Shown: positions 1-8,208 of the stretch, piece after piece
Position numbering within the stretch: the stretch's first letter is position 1
How the letters are laid out: every line of letters starts with the position of its first letter
Assembly (NCBI RefSeq): GCF_007673235.1
Contig: NZ_VDZH01000001.1
Location: 184,217-248,216 of the forward strand
From: Curtobacterium pusillum
GTDB taxonomy: Bacteria; Actinomycetota; Actinomycetes; Actinomycetales; Microbacteriaceae
Length of the DNA stretch: 64,000 bases
Reading direction: 5' to 3'
Translations under genes and position numbers: made by a program
The notes under the pieces: generated by a model
The model's database searches: none
What the model was told of the DNA's origin: nothing
Seen by the model: the letters and a program-made list of their open reading frames with translations, nothing else

Positions 1-566
1 GTGTTCGAGACGTGCGGGTCCTGGTGCATGGTCGACCCGATGCCGTGGCCGCCGAACTCGACGTTGACCGGGTAGCCGGCGCCCGCGAGCACCGTTCCGA
101 TCGCGTGCGAGAGGTCCCCGGTGCGCGTGCCTGGCCCGGCGATCGCGATGGCGGCGGCGAGGGCGCGTTCGGTGGCGTCGATGAGGGCGAGGTCCGCGGG
201 GTCGGGCGTGCCGACCACGAAGCTGATCGCCGCATCGGCCGCGATGCCGTCGAGGGAGACGGCGAGGTCGAGGGTGAGGAGGTCGCCGTCCGCCAGCACG
301 CGGTCGTGGGGGAGGCCGTGCAGCACGGCGTCGTTCACCGCGGTGCAGATGTGGTGGCCGAAGGGGCCGCGGCCGAACGAGGGCGCGTAGTCCACGTAGC
401 AGGAGTCGGCGCCGGCGTCCTCGATCATCGCCTTCGCCCAGCGGTCGATCTCGAGCAGGTTCGTGCCGACGCGGACGCGGTCGCGCAGGGTGTGCAGGAT
501 CGTGCCGACGAGGGCACCGCTCGCGTGGGCCTTCTCGACCTCGGTAGGGGTGAGGATCTCGATCAT
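1..566 (-). CDS. map: Type I methionine aminopeptidase (5' part, runs off the window)
   Basis: Removes the N-terminal Met from new proteins in the cytoplasm; a metal-dependent M24-family enzyme. The visible N-terminal 188 or so residues begin MIEILTPTEVEKAHASG and carry the family landmarks GHHICTAVNDAVLHGLP, DGDLLTLDLAV (metal-ligand Asp), DAAISFVVG and EFGGHGIGSTMHQDPHV (metal-ligand His). The C-terminal metal-binding Glu residues lie outside the window. The ATG at 566 is chosen because a TATGAT -10 box (minus strand, 578-573) lies 6 nt before it, a leaderless layout. It is divergent from the HTH gene at 612 and shares an operator with it, so regulation by that protein is likely. As usual for this operator-linked paralogue, this may be a second map gene rather than the housekeeping one near the ribosomal operon; that cannot be decided here. 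Confidence 0.93.
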   Translation of the reverse strand, partial: MIEILTPTEVEKAHASGALVGTILHTLRDRVRVGTNLLEIDRWAKAMIEDAGADSCYVDYAPSFGRGPFGHHICTAVNDAVLHGLPHDRVLADGDLLTLDLAVSLDGIAADAAISFVVGTPDPADLALIDATERALAAAIAIAGPGTRTGDLSHAIGTVLAGAGYPVNVEFGGHGIGSTMHQDPHVSN

Positions 567-572
567 GGGATG

Positions 573-605
573 ATCATACCGGTACAGGAAGACCGGTATT
601 AGTAT
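573..605. promoter_or_regulatory. Divergent leaderless promoters flanking an inverted-repeat operator
   Basis: Between map and the HTH gene lies a perfect inverted repeat, ATACCGGT (576-583) and ACCGGTAT (592-599), with an 8-nt spacer. Each arm contains the palindrome ACCGGT, so it may be two dimer sites about 14 bp apart. It sits between two -10 boxes: TATGAT on the minus strand (578-573) and TAGTAT on the plus strand (600-605), each 6 nt from an ATG. Occupancy would block both promoters, consistent with autoregulation by the neighbouring HTH protein (inference). Confidence 0.7.
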
Positions 606-611
606 GGCCGC

Positions 612-887
612 ATGGTCCGTCTCCCGCTCAGCCCCGACGAGGTCGCCCGTGGGCGTCGCCTCGGAGCGCTCCTCCGCCGTGCACGGGGTCCGCGTTCCAT
701 GCTCGACACCGCGCTCGCGGCCGGGATCTCGCCCGAGACGCTCCGGAAGATCGAGACCGGACGCATCGCGACGCCGGCGTTCTCCACGATCGCGTCGGTC
801 GCCGGGGTCGTCGGGCTGTCGCTCGACGCCGTGTGGGCCGAGGTCAGCTGTGAGCCTGACCTGGCCGGTACCGCGGCCGCGGGTTAG
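612..887 (+). CDS. Small XRE-family helix-turn-helix regulator
   Basis: A 91-residue DNA-binding protein that is essentially one HTH domain. Residues about 9-70 (EVARGRRLGALLRRARG, then ISPETLRKIETGRIATPAF, then IASVAGVVGLSLDAVW) match the XRE/Cro helix pattern, with the recognition helix around SPETLRKIETGR. There is no ligand-binding or protease domain. The ATG at 612 lies 6 nt after a TAGTAT -10 box, so the mRNA is probably leaderless. The gene is divergent from map with the operator between them; autorepression and control of map are the simplest reading. Its stop overlaps the convergent M1 peptidase stop by 4 nt. The effector, if any, is unknown. Confidence 0.85.
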   Translation: MVRLPLSPDEVARGRRLGALLRRARGPRSMLDTALAAGISPETLRKIETGRIATPAFSTIASVAGVVGLSLDAVWAEVSCEPDLAGTAAAG

Positions 888-2206
888 GCGACTTCGGGGA
901 CGCCCGGTTCGTCGATCCACGGCGCCGTGACCGCGCGCACCGCGTCGACGGTGGTGCCAGCGGAATCAGCGAACGCGCTGAGCACGTCGTCCGGCTGCAC
1001 CGTGTCGTGCCGGTGCCGCTCGGTGATCGTCCGGAGCCCCGTGAAGAACGCGTCGTCACCGATCGACCGGCGGACGGCGTGCAGGGCGAGTGCGCCGCGC
1101 TTGTAGACGCGGTCGTCGAACATGTCCTTCGCGCCCGGGTCGCCCACCACGAGGTCCTGCGGCTGCTCGAGGAGCCCGTCGCGGTACCGCTGTGCGAGGT
1201 CGTCCGCGGAGGCACCGCCGCGGTGCTCGGACCACAGCCACTCCGCGTAGCAGGCGAACCCCTCGTGCAGCCAGATGTCCCGCCACCGGGCGACGGTCAC
1301 CGAGTTGCCGAACCACTGGTGGGCCAGCTCGTGGGCGATGAGTCGGTCGGTGCCGTGCTCGCCGTCGACGTGGTTCCGGCCGAAGACCGCGAGGCCGTGC
1401 GCCTCGAGCGGGATCTCCAGGTCGTCGTCGGTCACCACGACGCCGTACGCCGGGAACGGGTACGGCCCGAACCGGTCGGCGTACAGGGCGAGCATGTCCG
1501 GCACCTTCCCGAAGTCCGTCTTCGCGGCGCCTGCGAGGTCGGCGGGGTGGTGCAGGGTGACGGGAACGTCCGAGCCGCGGAGCTTCGTGGTGCGGTACCG
1601 ACCGATCTGCACGGTCGCGAGGTAGGTGGCCATCGGGTCGGTCGTGGCGTAGGTCCAGGTGGTGCCGGCACGGGCGCGCTCCTTGCCGAGCAGGTCGCCG
1701 TTCGCGAGGACGTCGTAGGCGGCCTCGGCGGTGATCTCGAACCGGTAGGTGGCCTTGTCGTCCGGCCGGTCGTTGCACGGGAACCACGAGGGTGCGCCGG
1801 TCGGCTGCGCAGCGACGATGACACCGTCGGTCAGTTCCTCCCAGCCGATCTGGCCCCACGGGCTCCGCAGCGGGTGCGGGGTGCCGCGGTACTTCACGTG
1901 GACGGTGAACTCGGTACCGGCGGCGATCGGCTCGGCGGGGGTCACGGTCAGCTTGTGGGTCGCGGTCGAGGTCTTCTTCGCTCGGCGGCCGTCGACGTCC
2001 ACGCGGTCCACCGTGAGTCCGTGCAGGTCGAGCACGATCCGGTCGAGGGCCGTGTCGGCCTGCGCCATGACGGTGGCGGTGCCGTCGAGCCGGTTCGTGG
2101 CGACTCGGTACTCGAGGCGGAGGTCGTAGTGTCGGGCGCTCCACCGCCGATCACCGCTGTGCGGGGTGTACGGGTCGGCGTCTTGGTTCGTCGAGGCGGG
2201 CTTCAC
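884..2206 (-). CDS. M1-family zinc metallopeptidase (aminopeptidase N-like, short form)
   Basis: A 440-residue zinc peptidase of the gluzincin M1 family. The active site is HELAH at about 292-296 with the third zinc ligand E315 (LHEGF), the expected HEXXH-X18-E spacing. The N-terminal beta domain (about 25-200) is present, but the long C-terminal helical domain of PepN is absent, as in short actinobacterial M1 enzymes. I see no signal peptide. The GTG at 2206 overlaps the upstream NRPS-like stop by 4 nt (GTGA), so the two are translationally coupled. In Streptomyces, enzymes degrading epsilon-poly-L-lysine belong to this family, so a role in trimming the neighbour's product or in self-protection is plausible. 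That is inference; the substrate cannot be read from the sequence. Confidence 0.9.
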   Translation of the reverse strand: MKPASTNQDADPYTPHSGDRRWSARHYDLRLEYRVATNRLDGTATVMAQADTALDRIVLDLHGLTVDRVDVDGRRAKKTSTATHKLTVTPAEPIAAGTEFTVHVKYRGTPHPLRSPWGQIGWEELTDGVIVAAQPTGAPSWFPCNDRPDDKATYRFEITAEAAYDVLANGDLLGKERARAGTTWTYATTDPMATYLATVQIGRYRTTKLRGSDVPVTLHHPADLAGAAKTDFGKVPDMLALYADRFGPYPFPAYGVVVTDDDLEIPLEAHGLAVFGRNHVDGEHGTDRLIAHELAHQWFGNSVTVARWRDIWLHEGFACYAEWLWSEHRGGASADDLAQRYRDGLLEQPQDLVVGDPGAKDMFDDRVYKRGALALHAVRRSIGDDAFFTGLRTITERHRHDTVQPDDVLSAFADSAGTTVDAVRAVTAPWIDEPGVPEVA

Positions 2207-5200
2207 GGTGCCGGCAAGTCTGCCACGCTGACGCCTGCCGCGGACGGCGCGGCGGGCACCGGCGGCGCAGATGTCCACGGAGCGATCGGGTTGCCCGCCC
2301 AGTGCGTCCCACCGGGCACCTGCTCGCCGCGCATCACGAGCGACGCCGGCCCGACCGTGGCACCCGTACCGATGCCCGCCGCGGGCAGGACCACGCTGTG
2401 CGGGCCGAGCGTGGCACCGGCATCGAGGCGGACCTCGTCGAGCTGCATCACCCGGTCGTGGAACAGGTGCGTCTGGACGACCGTCCCTCGTGCCACCGAG
2501 GCGCCGTCGCCGATCGTGACGAGGTCGGCCTCCGGGAGCCAGTACGTCTCGAGCCAGGTGCCGCGACCGATCGTCGCCCCGAGGCTCCGCAGCCACGCGG
2601 CCAGTGCCGGGGTGCCCGTGGCCTGCTCGGCGAACCACGGCCGGGCGACCGTCTCGACGAACGTGTCCTGCACCTCGTTCCGCCACACGAACGACGACCA
2701 CAGGGGGTGCTCCCGCGCGGCGATCCGGCCGACGAACACCCACTTCGCGATCGTCGACACCACGGCGGCCACGGCCCCGGCGACGATGAGGACGGGCCCG
2801 GCGAGCAGCACCGTCCACCCGATGCCCACCGCGGACCACAGCGCGAGCAGGGACCCGACGACGCCGAGCGCCAGCCCCGCCGACACCATCGGGGCGACGA
2901 GCCGCAGCAGCTCCCAGCAGCCCCGGGCGACCTTGAGGGACCGCGGCGGCCGGAACGTGCGCTCCTCGTCGAACTCCGCCGTGGCGCGACGGAGCCGCAC
3001 CGGGGGAGACCCGAGCCACGACGAGCCGCGCTTCGCCTTCTTCGGCACGGCGGACAGCACCGCCACCAAGGCCTCCCGCGGCACCGAACGGCCCGCACCC
3101 GTCATGCCGCTGTTGCCGAGGAACGCCCGCCGCCCGACCTTCGACCGACCGATCCGCACCCGGCCGCCGCCGAGCTCGTACGTCGCCACCATGGTGTCGT
3201 CGGCCAGGAACGCCCCCGACGCGATCTGCGTCAGCGCCGGGATGAGCAGGACCGTGGAGATCTCGGTGTTCCGCCCCACCCGTGCCCCGAGCAGCCGCAA
3301 CCACACCGGGGTCACGAGCGACGCGTACAGCGGGAACAGGAGCGTGCGCGCGGCGTCCAGGACCCGCTCGGTGCACCACACCTGCCAGCCGATCCGGGAA
3401 CGCACCGGGTGCCGGCCCTCGTGCAGGCCGATGCCGAGCAGCCGGACCGTGCCGACGACCAACGCCGCGTACACCGCACCGGCGACGACCGTCGCGAGCG
3501 GCACCCACACCAGCGCGCGCAGCACCGCGTCACCGAGGGAAGACGCCGACCCCACGAGGAACCACGCCACCGCCACCCCGGAAGCGACACCCAGCACCGG
3601 CAACCCGGCCACGGCCACGGACCCGGCCCCGTACGCCAGCAGCCACCGACGTCGCGACGGCGGCCGTGCCTCCCGGTCGTGTCGAGCCGACCCGACGCGT
3701 TCCGCCGGCGAACCCGCCCAGCGCTCCCCGTCCGGGACCCGGCCGGCGACGGCCGAACCCGCCTCGACCTCGGCACCCGCACCGACGTGCGCCCCCGGCA
3801 GCAGCGTCGTGCGGCTGTGCACCACCGCGTCCGCGTCCACCCGGACCCGTCCGATCCGGAACACGTCCCCGTCCACCCAGTGGCCCGCCAGGTCGACCTC
3901 GGGCTCGATCGACGCACGCTTGCCGATCGTCAGCATCCCGGTCACCGGCGGCAGCGTGTGCAGGTCGACGCCCTTGCCGATCCGCGCCCCGAGGGCCCGC
4001 GCGTAGTAGCTGATCCACGGCGCCCCCGACGTCGACGGGCCGTCCACCGCCTCGGCGATCCGCTCCGCCAACCAGACCCGCACGTGCACCGACCCACCAC
4101 GGGGGTGATCGCCCGGACGGACACCGACGAGGATCAGCCGCGCCAGCACGACCGTCACCGCCATCTTCCCCACCGGGGTCACGAAGAGCAGCAGTGCGAC
4201 CACCAGCACCGGCCACGGCAGCACCGGGACGAACGGCAGCGTCGTGGCGTGCAGCACCGCAGCCACGAGCGCGGTCCACGTGAGCACCCGGAGCCCGCGC
4301 AGCACCTGCACCGGCACGCCGAGCAGCGTCATCACCAGACCCGTCGCCGGGGGCACCGGACGGACGTCGCGAGGGACCGACACCACCGGGCCGGAGTCGT
4401 CCAGTGCATCCGCCAGCGCCCCGATCCGCGGGTGGTCGTACACGTCCGCCACCGTCGTCGTCGGGAACCGCTCCCGGATCGCCGACACCAGCTGCGCCGC
4501 CGTCAGGGACCCGCCACCGTGCGCGAAGAAGTCGTCGTCGACACTCGCCACCGGGACCCCGAGGATCGCCGACCACCGCTCGGCGATCCACGCCACCGTG
4601 TCCGGCAGCATCGCCGCGTCGGAGGACCCCGGCAGCGGCCACGGCAACGCCGCCCGGTCCACCTTCCCCGAGGTCCGCGTCGGCAGCGACTCCACCACCG
4701 CCACCAGGGGCACCAGCGCCGCCGGGAGCTCCTCGCGCAGCCGGGCGTTCGCCGCCGCCACGTCCACCGACCCACCCGCCACCGGAGCCACGTACCCCAC
4801 CAGCACCTGGTTGCCCGCCGGCGTCCGCTGCACCACCGCGGCCCCACCCGCGACGTCGTCGAGCGCCTGCAGTGCCGCGTCGATCTCCCCGAGTTCGATC
4901 CGCCGGCCACCGAGCTTCACCTGGTCGTCCGCGCGCCCCTGGAAGACGAGCCCCTCAGGGTCGTACCGCACCAGGTCGCCGCTCCGGTACGCCCGCTCCC
5001 ACCCGAGCTCCGGGAACGGCGCGTACTTCTCCGCGTCCTTCGCCGGGTCCAGGTACCGCCCGAGCCCGACACCACCGATCACCAGCTCACCGACCCCACC
5101 GGGCTCGACCCGCTGCCCCGCGGCGTCCACGACCGCCAGGTCCCACCCGTCCAACGGCAGTCCGATCCGGATCGGCGTGCTCCCGTCCAGCAGGGCCCCG

Positions 5201-6138
5201 CACGCCACCACCGTCGCCTCCGTCGGCCCGTACGTGTTCCAGACCTCGCGGTCCCGGCTCGCGATGCGCGCCGCGAGCTCCGGCGGGCACGCCTCGCCCC
5301 CGAAGATCACCAGCCGCACCTGCTCCAGGGCGTCGTCCGGCCACAGCGCCGCCAGGGTCGGCACGGTCGACACCACCGTGATCCCGTGGGCGATGAGCCA
5401 CGGCCCCAGGTCCACACCCGTCCGCACGAGCGACCGCGGTGCCGGGACCAGGCACGCACCGTGTCCCCACGCCAACCACATCTCCTCGCACGACGCGTCG
5501 AACGCCACGCTCAGCCCGGCCAGCACCCGGTCACCGGGACCGATCGGCGCCGGCTGCAGGAACATCCGCGCTTCGGCGTCCACGAACGCCGCCGCGGAAC
5601 GGTGCGTCACCGCGACGCCCTTCGGCACACCGGTCGACCCCGACGTGAAGATGATCCAGGCGTCGTCGTCCGTCGTCGGGGCCTCGGCGCTCGCCGCGGG
5701 GTCGACGACGGGGGAGGGCTCGGCGTCCGGTGCTCCGTCGCGACGGAGCACGCCGCTCGCGCCGATGACCCCGACCACCCGGGCCTCGCCGAACACGAGC
5801 GTCGCCCGTTCCTCCGGGTCGTCGGCGTCCACCGGGACGTACGCGGCACCGGCGGCGAGCACGGCCAGGATCGACACGTAGAGGTCACGGCCACCGGACG
5901 GGATCCGCACGCCGACCCGGTCGCCGCGCCGGACACCGCGACGCGCCAGGTCGTCGGCCCGCTCGTGCACGAGCCGCACCAGCGTGGCGTAGTCGATCGT
6001 CCCGGCGGGGTCCTCGAGCGCGAGGGCGTCGGGGTGCTCCTCGGCCGTGGCCGTGAGGACGTCGAGCAGCGTCCGCGGTGCCGGTGCGTGCTCGCCGCGG
6101 GCGAGTTCGAGCTGCGGGTTCCCGGTGGCGCTGGTCAT
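2203..6138 (-). CDS. Pls/PosA-family single-module membrane non-ribosomal peptide synthetase
   Basis: A 1311-residue protein with the layout of epsilon-poly-L-lysine synthetase. Residues about 20-500 form an adenylation domain: FTSGSTGVPKG (164-174), FDAS (213-216, D214 expected to bind the substrate amino group), NTYGPTE (301-307), YRSGDLVRYDPEG, and SGKVDRAALP (490-499). A carrier domain follows with phosphopantetheine Ser544 in FFAHGGGSLT. The C-terminal 700 residues hold three pairs of membrane helices separated by soluble hexapeptide-repeat-like domains; there is no condensation or thioesterase domain. E218 occupies the GrsA-239 position, which could suit a basic side chain (weak inference). 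Such enzymes make homopoly-amino acids or short isopeptides. The start is the ATG at 6138, just before the conserved N-terminus. Coupled to the downstream M1 peptidase. Confidence 0.9.
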   Translation of the reverse strand: MTSATGNPQLELARGEHAPAPRTLLDVLTATAEEHPDALALEDPAGTIDYATLVRLVHERADDLARRGVRRGDRVGVRIPSGGRDLYVSILAVLAAGAAYVPVDADDPEERATLVFGEARVVGVIGASGVLRRDGAPDAEPSPVVDPAASAEAPTTDDDAWIIFTSGSTGVPKGVAVTHRSAAAFVDAEARMFLQPAPIGPGDRVLAGLSVAFDASCEEMWLAWGHGACLVPAPRSLVRTGVDLGPWLIAHGITVVSTVPTLAALWPDDALEQVRLVIFGGEACPPELAARIASRDREVWNTYGPTEATVVACGALLDGSTPIRIGLPLDGWDLAVVDAAGQRVEPGGVGELVIGGVGLGRYLDPAKDAEKYAPFPELGWERAYRSGDLVRYDPEGLVFQGRADDQVKLGGRRIELGEIDAALQALDDVAGGAAVVQRTPAGNQVLVGYVAPVAGGSVDVAAANARLREELPAALVPLVAVVESLPTRTSGKVDRAALPWPLPGSSDAAMLPDTVAWIAERWSAILGVPVASVDDDFFAHGGGSLTAAQLVSAIRERFPTTTVADVYDHPRIGALADALDDSGPVVSVPRDVRPVPPATGLVMTLLGVPVQVLRGLRVLTWTALVAAVLHATTLPFVPVLPWPVLVVALLLFVTPVGKMAVTVVLARLILVGVRPGDHPRGGSVHVRVWLAERIAEAVDGPSTSGAPWISYYARALGARIGKGVDLHTLPPVTGMLTIGKRASIEPEVDLAGHWVDGDVFRIGRVRVDADAVVHSRTTLLPGAHVGAGAEVEAGSAVAGRVPDGERWAGSPAERVGSARHDREARPPSRRRWLLAYGAGSVAVAGLPVLGVASGVAVAWFLVGSASSLGDAVLRALVWVPLATVVAGAVYAALVVGTVRLLGIGLHEGRHPVRSRIGWQVWCTERVLDAARTLLFPLYASLVTPVWLRLLGARVGRNTEISTVLLIPALTQIASGAFLADDTMVATYELGGGRVRIGRSKVGRRAFLGNSGMTGAGRSVPREALVAVLSAVPKKAKRGSSWLGSPPVRLRRATAEFDEERTFRPPRSLKVARGCWELLRLVAPMVSAGLALGVVGSLLALWSAVGIGWTVLLAGPVLIVAGAVAAVVSTIAKWVFVGRIAAREHPLWSSFVWRNEVQDTFVETVARPWFAEQATGTPALAAWLRSLGATIGRGTWLETYWLPEADLVTIGDGASVARGTVVQTHLFHDRVMQLDEVRLDAGATLGPHSVVLPAAGIGTGATVGPASLVMRGEQVPGGTHWAGNPIAPWTSAPPVPAAPSAAGVSVADLPAP

Positions 6139-6182
6139 CGAGTCCTCTTCCCGGTCGCGTGCAGGACGACCGGCCGGTGATC

Positions 6183-7235
6183 CTAGGGGGTCGACGTGAC
6201 GCGCTGGGGAACAGCCGGGGTCGGCCCGAGTGCGACACGGGCGGCGTCGAGCGCGGCCGCCACACCGATGGAGTCGTCGAGCGAGTGCACCGGCGACTCG
6301 GTCCGTCCCTCTTCGACGTACCGGGCGAGCGCGGCGGCCTGCCAGACGAGCCCCTGCCGACCGCGGAGGCCGCTCGGGTCCTCCCAGTGCTCCGCGTCGG
6401 CTCCGTGGTGCAGCGCGAACGATGCCGGGAACACGAAGTGGTCGGTCCACCGGACCGTCGCGCGGCTGCCCGCGATGACCGCCAGGCCCGGTGTCCACGC
6501 CGTCATCGACGTGGTCACCACCGACTGCGCGCCACCGTCCGCCGTCGACACGGTGACCGACTGGAGGTCCACCCCGCGATCCGACAGCGCCCCCGTCGTG
6601 CTGCTGGTCACCGGGGCGCCGGTGGCGAAGCGTGCGAACCAGTGCCCGTACACACCGGCGTCGAGGAGCGCACCCCCGCCTGCGGCGGGGTCGAACATCC
6701 GGTCCGACGGGTCGGGGTCGTGCGGCCAGCCGACGTCGACGGTCGCCAGTCGGACGTCACCGAGGGCACCGTCCGCGAGGAGCCGCGCCACGACGGTGGT
6801 GCCGGGCAGGTAGCGCGTCCACATCGCCTCCATCGCGAACACCCCGGCGTCGCGGGCCGCTGCCGCGAGGGTGCGCGTGTCGGCCTCGGACGTGGTCATC
6901 GGCTTCTCGACGAGGACGTGCTTGCCGGCGGCGATCGCGAGCAGCGCGTGCTCGAGGTGCTGCGGGTGCGGGGACGCGACGTAGACGACGTCCACCGCCG
7001 GGTCGGCCACCAGTGCTTCGTACGAGCCGTGCGCGCCGGCGATCCCGTGCCGTGCGGCGAAGGCGGCGGCGCGCTCGGGGGAGCGGGAGCCGACGGCCAC
7101 GACCCGCTGGTCCGAGTTGGCGTGCAGCGTGCTCGTGAAGTCGCCCGCGATCACCCCGGACCCGATCACACCCCACCCCAGCACGGACCCGCCGCGGAGC
7201 GCAGCAACCTCAGGTTCCGGAAACGCCATCGTCAT
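6183..7235 (-). CDS. Gfo/Idh/MocA-family NAD(P)-dependent oxidoreductase
   Basis: A 350-residue dehydrogenase of the family that oxidises sugars, inositol or related cyclic substrates. The N-terminal Rossmann fold begins near residue 18 with LGWGVIGSGVIAGDF, and the family signature EKPMTTS follows GKHVLV, supplying the catalytic Lys. The C-terminal half has the expected alpha/beta substrate domain, including GGGALLDAGVYG. The ATG at 7235 is used; a second ATG two codons later would change little. It lies 44 bp upstream of the NRPS-like gene on the same strand, so it could be co-transcribed, but nothing links it to that chemistry. The substrate is not predictable. Confidence 0.87.
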   Translation of the reverse strand: MTMAFPEPEVAALRGGSVLGWGVIGSGVIAGDFTSTLHANSDQRVVAVGSRSPERAAAFAARHGIAGAHGSYEALVADPAVDVVYVASPHPQHLEHALLAIAAGKHVLVEKPMTTSEADTRTLAAAARDAGVFAMEAMWTRYLPGTTVVARLLADGALGDVRLATVDVGWPHDPDPSDRMFDPAAGGGALLDAGVYGHWFARFATGAPVTSSTTGALSDRGVDLQSVTVSTADGGAQSVVTTSMTAWTPGLAVIAGSRATVRWTDHFVFPASFALHHGADAEHWEDPSGLRGRQGLVWQAAALARYVEEGRTESPVHSLDDSIGVAAALDAARVALGPTPAVPQRVTSTP

Positions 7236-7284
7236 GGTTCGACGGTACCGGAGGGCACCCGGCCCAACCGGCCCCGGAGGGAAG

Positions 7285-7299
7285 GTCGGCGAAGCCGAC
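7285..7299. repeat. Short perfect hairpin upstream of the oxidoreductase
   Basis: GTCGGC-GAA-GCCGAC forms a 6-bp stem with a GAA loop. A little further on, the sequence TGCGYGGGAATGTRAC occurs twice in tandem (about 7339-7375) next to the 3' end of the tRNA gene. No function is evident. Confidence 0.4.
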
Positions 7300-7376
7300 A
7301 TCGCGCGCAGCCGACTGAGCGAAGCGAAGACGTCTGCTTGCGCGGGAATGTGACAGCCTGCGTGGGAATGTAACTG

Positions 7377-7448
7377 TGCCCCCAGGAGGATTCGAACCTC
7401 CGCCCCTGCCTCCGGAGGGCAGTGCTCTATCCCCTGAGCTATGGGGGC
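7377..7448 (-). tRNA. tRNA-Arg (anticodon CCG)
   Basis: A 72-nt cloverleaf on the minus strand: acceptor stem GCCCCCA pairing with TGGGGGC, D arm GCTC/GAGC, anticodon stem CTGCC/GGCAG around the loop CTCCGGA with anticodon CCG (reads CGG), T arm GGAGG-TTCGAAT-CCTCC, and discriminator A. The 3' CCA is not encoded. It lies 760 bp from argS but in the opposite direction. No integrase, phage gene or duplicated 3' end is next to it, so it does not look like a used attachment site. Confidence 0.97.
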
Positions 7449-7504
7449 CCTGGGTGGGAACAACCGTAGCAGGTCGGCGCCGGTGTCCGAGACCACGCGT
7501 GTCG

Positions 7505-7544
7505 GACGGGAGGCGCGTGGCGGGCCCGCACCGTGCCTCCAGTC
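7505..7544 (-). terminator. Stem-loop after the lipoprotein gene
   Basis: Fifteen bases past the lipoprotein stop (minus strand) is an imperfect inverted repeat. GACGGGAGGCGCG pairs with CGTGCCTCCAGTC around a perfect inner palindrome GCGGGCCCGC. There is no U-tract, as is usual in actinobacteria. The arms match the short motif that recurs elsewhere in the window. Confidence 0.5.
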
Positions 7545-7558
7545 GGGTGGTGGTCGGC

Positions 7559-8137
7559 TCAGCCGGCCGGCGTCGCCGAGCCGTTCGGCTGCACGACCTC
7601 CCGCACCGCGTCGATGACGGGCTGCGCGCCGCCGGGCTCGGTGAAGAGCGTGGACGTCGCGGTGATCCAGTACGGGTCCGCGAAGGCGTCGGCGCGGCCG
7701 ACGCCGTCGGTCAGCGAGAAGTACCCCTCGACGCGGTAGGTCGGCACGGAACCGCCCCGCTCGTAGAGGGCGTCCTTGAGGTTCGTGAGCGACTTCTCAG
7801 GCAGGTCCGCGACGGCCAGGGTGATCGTCGTCGAGGCGTCGTCGGCCGCCGTCCAGTGGCACACGCGGCCGCGCTGCTGGGCGATCCGGGCGGCCGGCGA
7901 CCCCTTCTCGGGCTCGTAGTCGCTGTCGATGGTGAAGGTCGTCCCGTAGACGTCGAGCGATCCCGACGGCAGGAGCTCCCCGCAGGTCTGGGCGACGCGC
8001 TTGCCGACCGGTGCCGCGGTCGCAGTGGGGCTGGCGTCGTCAGAACCGCCGCCCCCGGAGCACGCCACGAGGGCGAGGGACGCGGAGAGGGCGAGCGCGG
8101 CGACGCTGATCGCCCGGGCGCGGCTGCGGGAGGTCAT
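7559..8137 (-). CDS. Secreted lipoprotein of unknown function
   Basis: A 192-residue exported protein. The N-terminus [17 protein letters not shown] is followed by a hydrophobic stretch and the lipobox LVAC, with the lipidated Cys near residue 26, then a Gly/Ser-rich linker and the Thr/Ala-rich tether TATAAP. The mature domain (about 45-192) has two Cys residues (QTCGELL and RVCHWT) that could form a disulfide. The pattern resembles the DUF3558-like lipoproteins of actinobacteria, but I cannot confirm the family. The ATG at 8137 is chosen because it directly precedes the signal peptide. Divergent from argS; no functional clue from neighbours. Confidence 0.8.
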   Translation of the reverse strand: MTSRSRARAISVAALALSASLALVACSGGGGSDDASPTATAAPVGKRVAQTCGELLPSGSLDVYGTTFTIDSDYEPEKGSPAARIAQQRGRVCHWTAADDASTTITLAVADLPEKSLTNLKDALYERGGSVPTYRVEGYFSLTDGVGRADAFADPYWITATSTLFTEPGGAQPVIDAVREVVQPNGSATPAG

Positions 8138-8194
8138 CCCGACATGATGGTGCACGGGCTCGGGCATCGGCCCGGAGCCGCCTGCGTGTCCCGG

Positions 8195-8208
8195 TAGACT
8201 CGATCCTC
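8195..8208 (+). promoter_or_regulatory. Leaderless promoter of argS
   Basis: The -10 box TAGACT (8195-8200) ends 8 nt before the GTG start at 8209. That places the predicted transcription start at or next to the start codon. No Shine-Dalgarno sequence is present. Confidence 0.6.

Noticed and set aside
7377-8137. Integration site at tRNA-Arg
   Set aside because: No integrase, no duplicated tRNA 3' end nearby, and base composition does not change.
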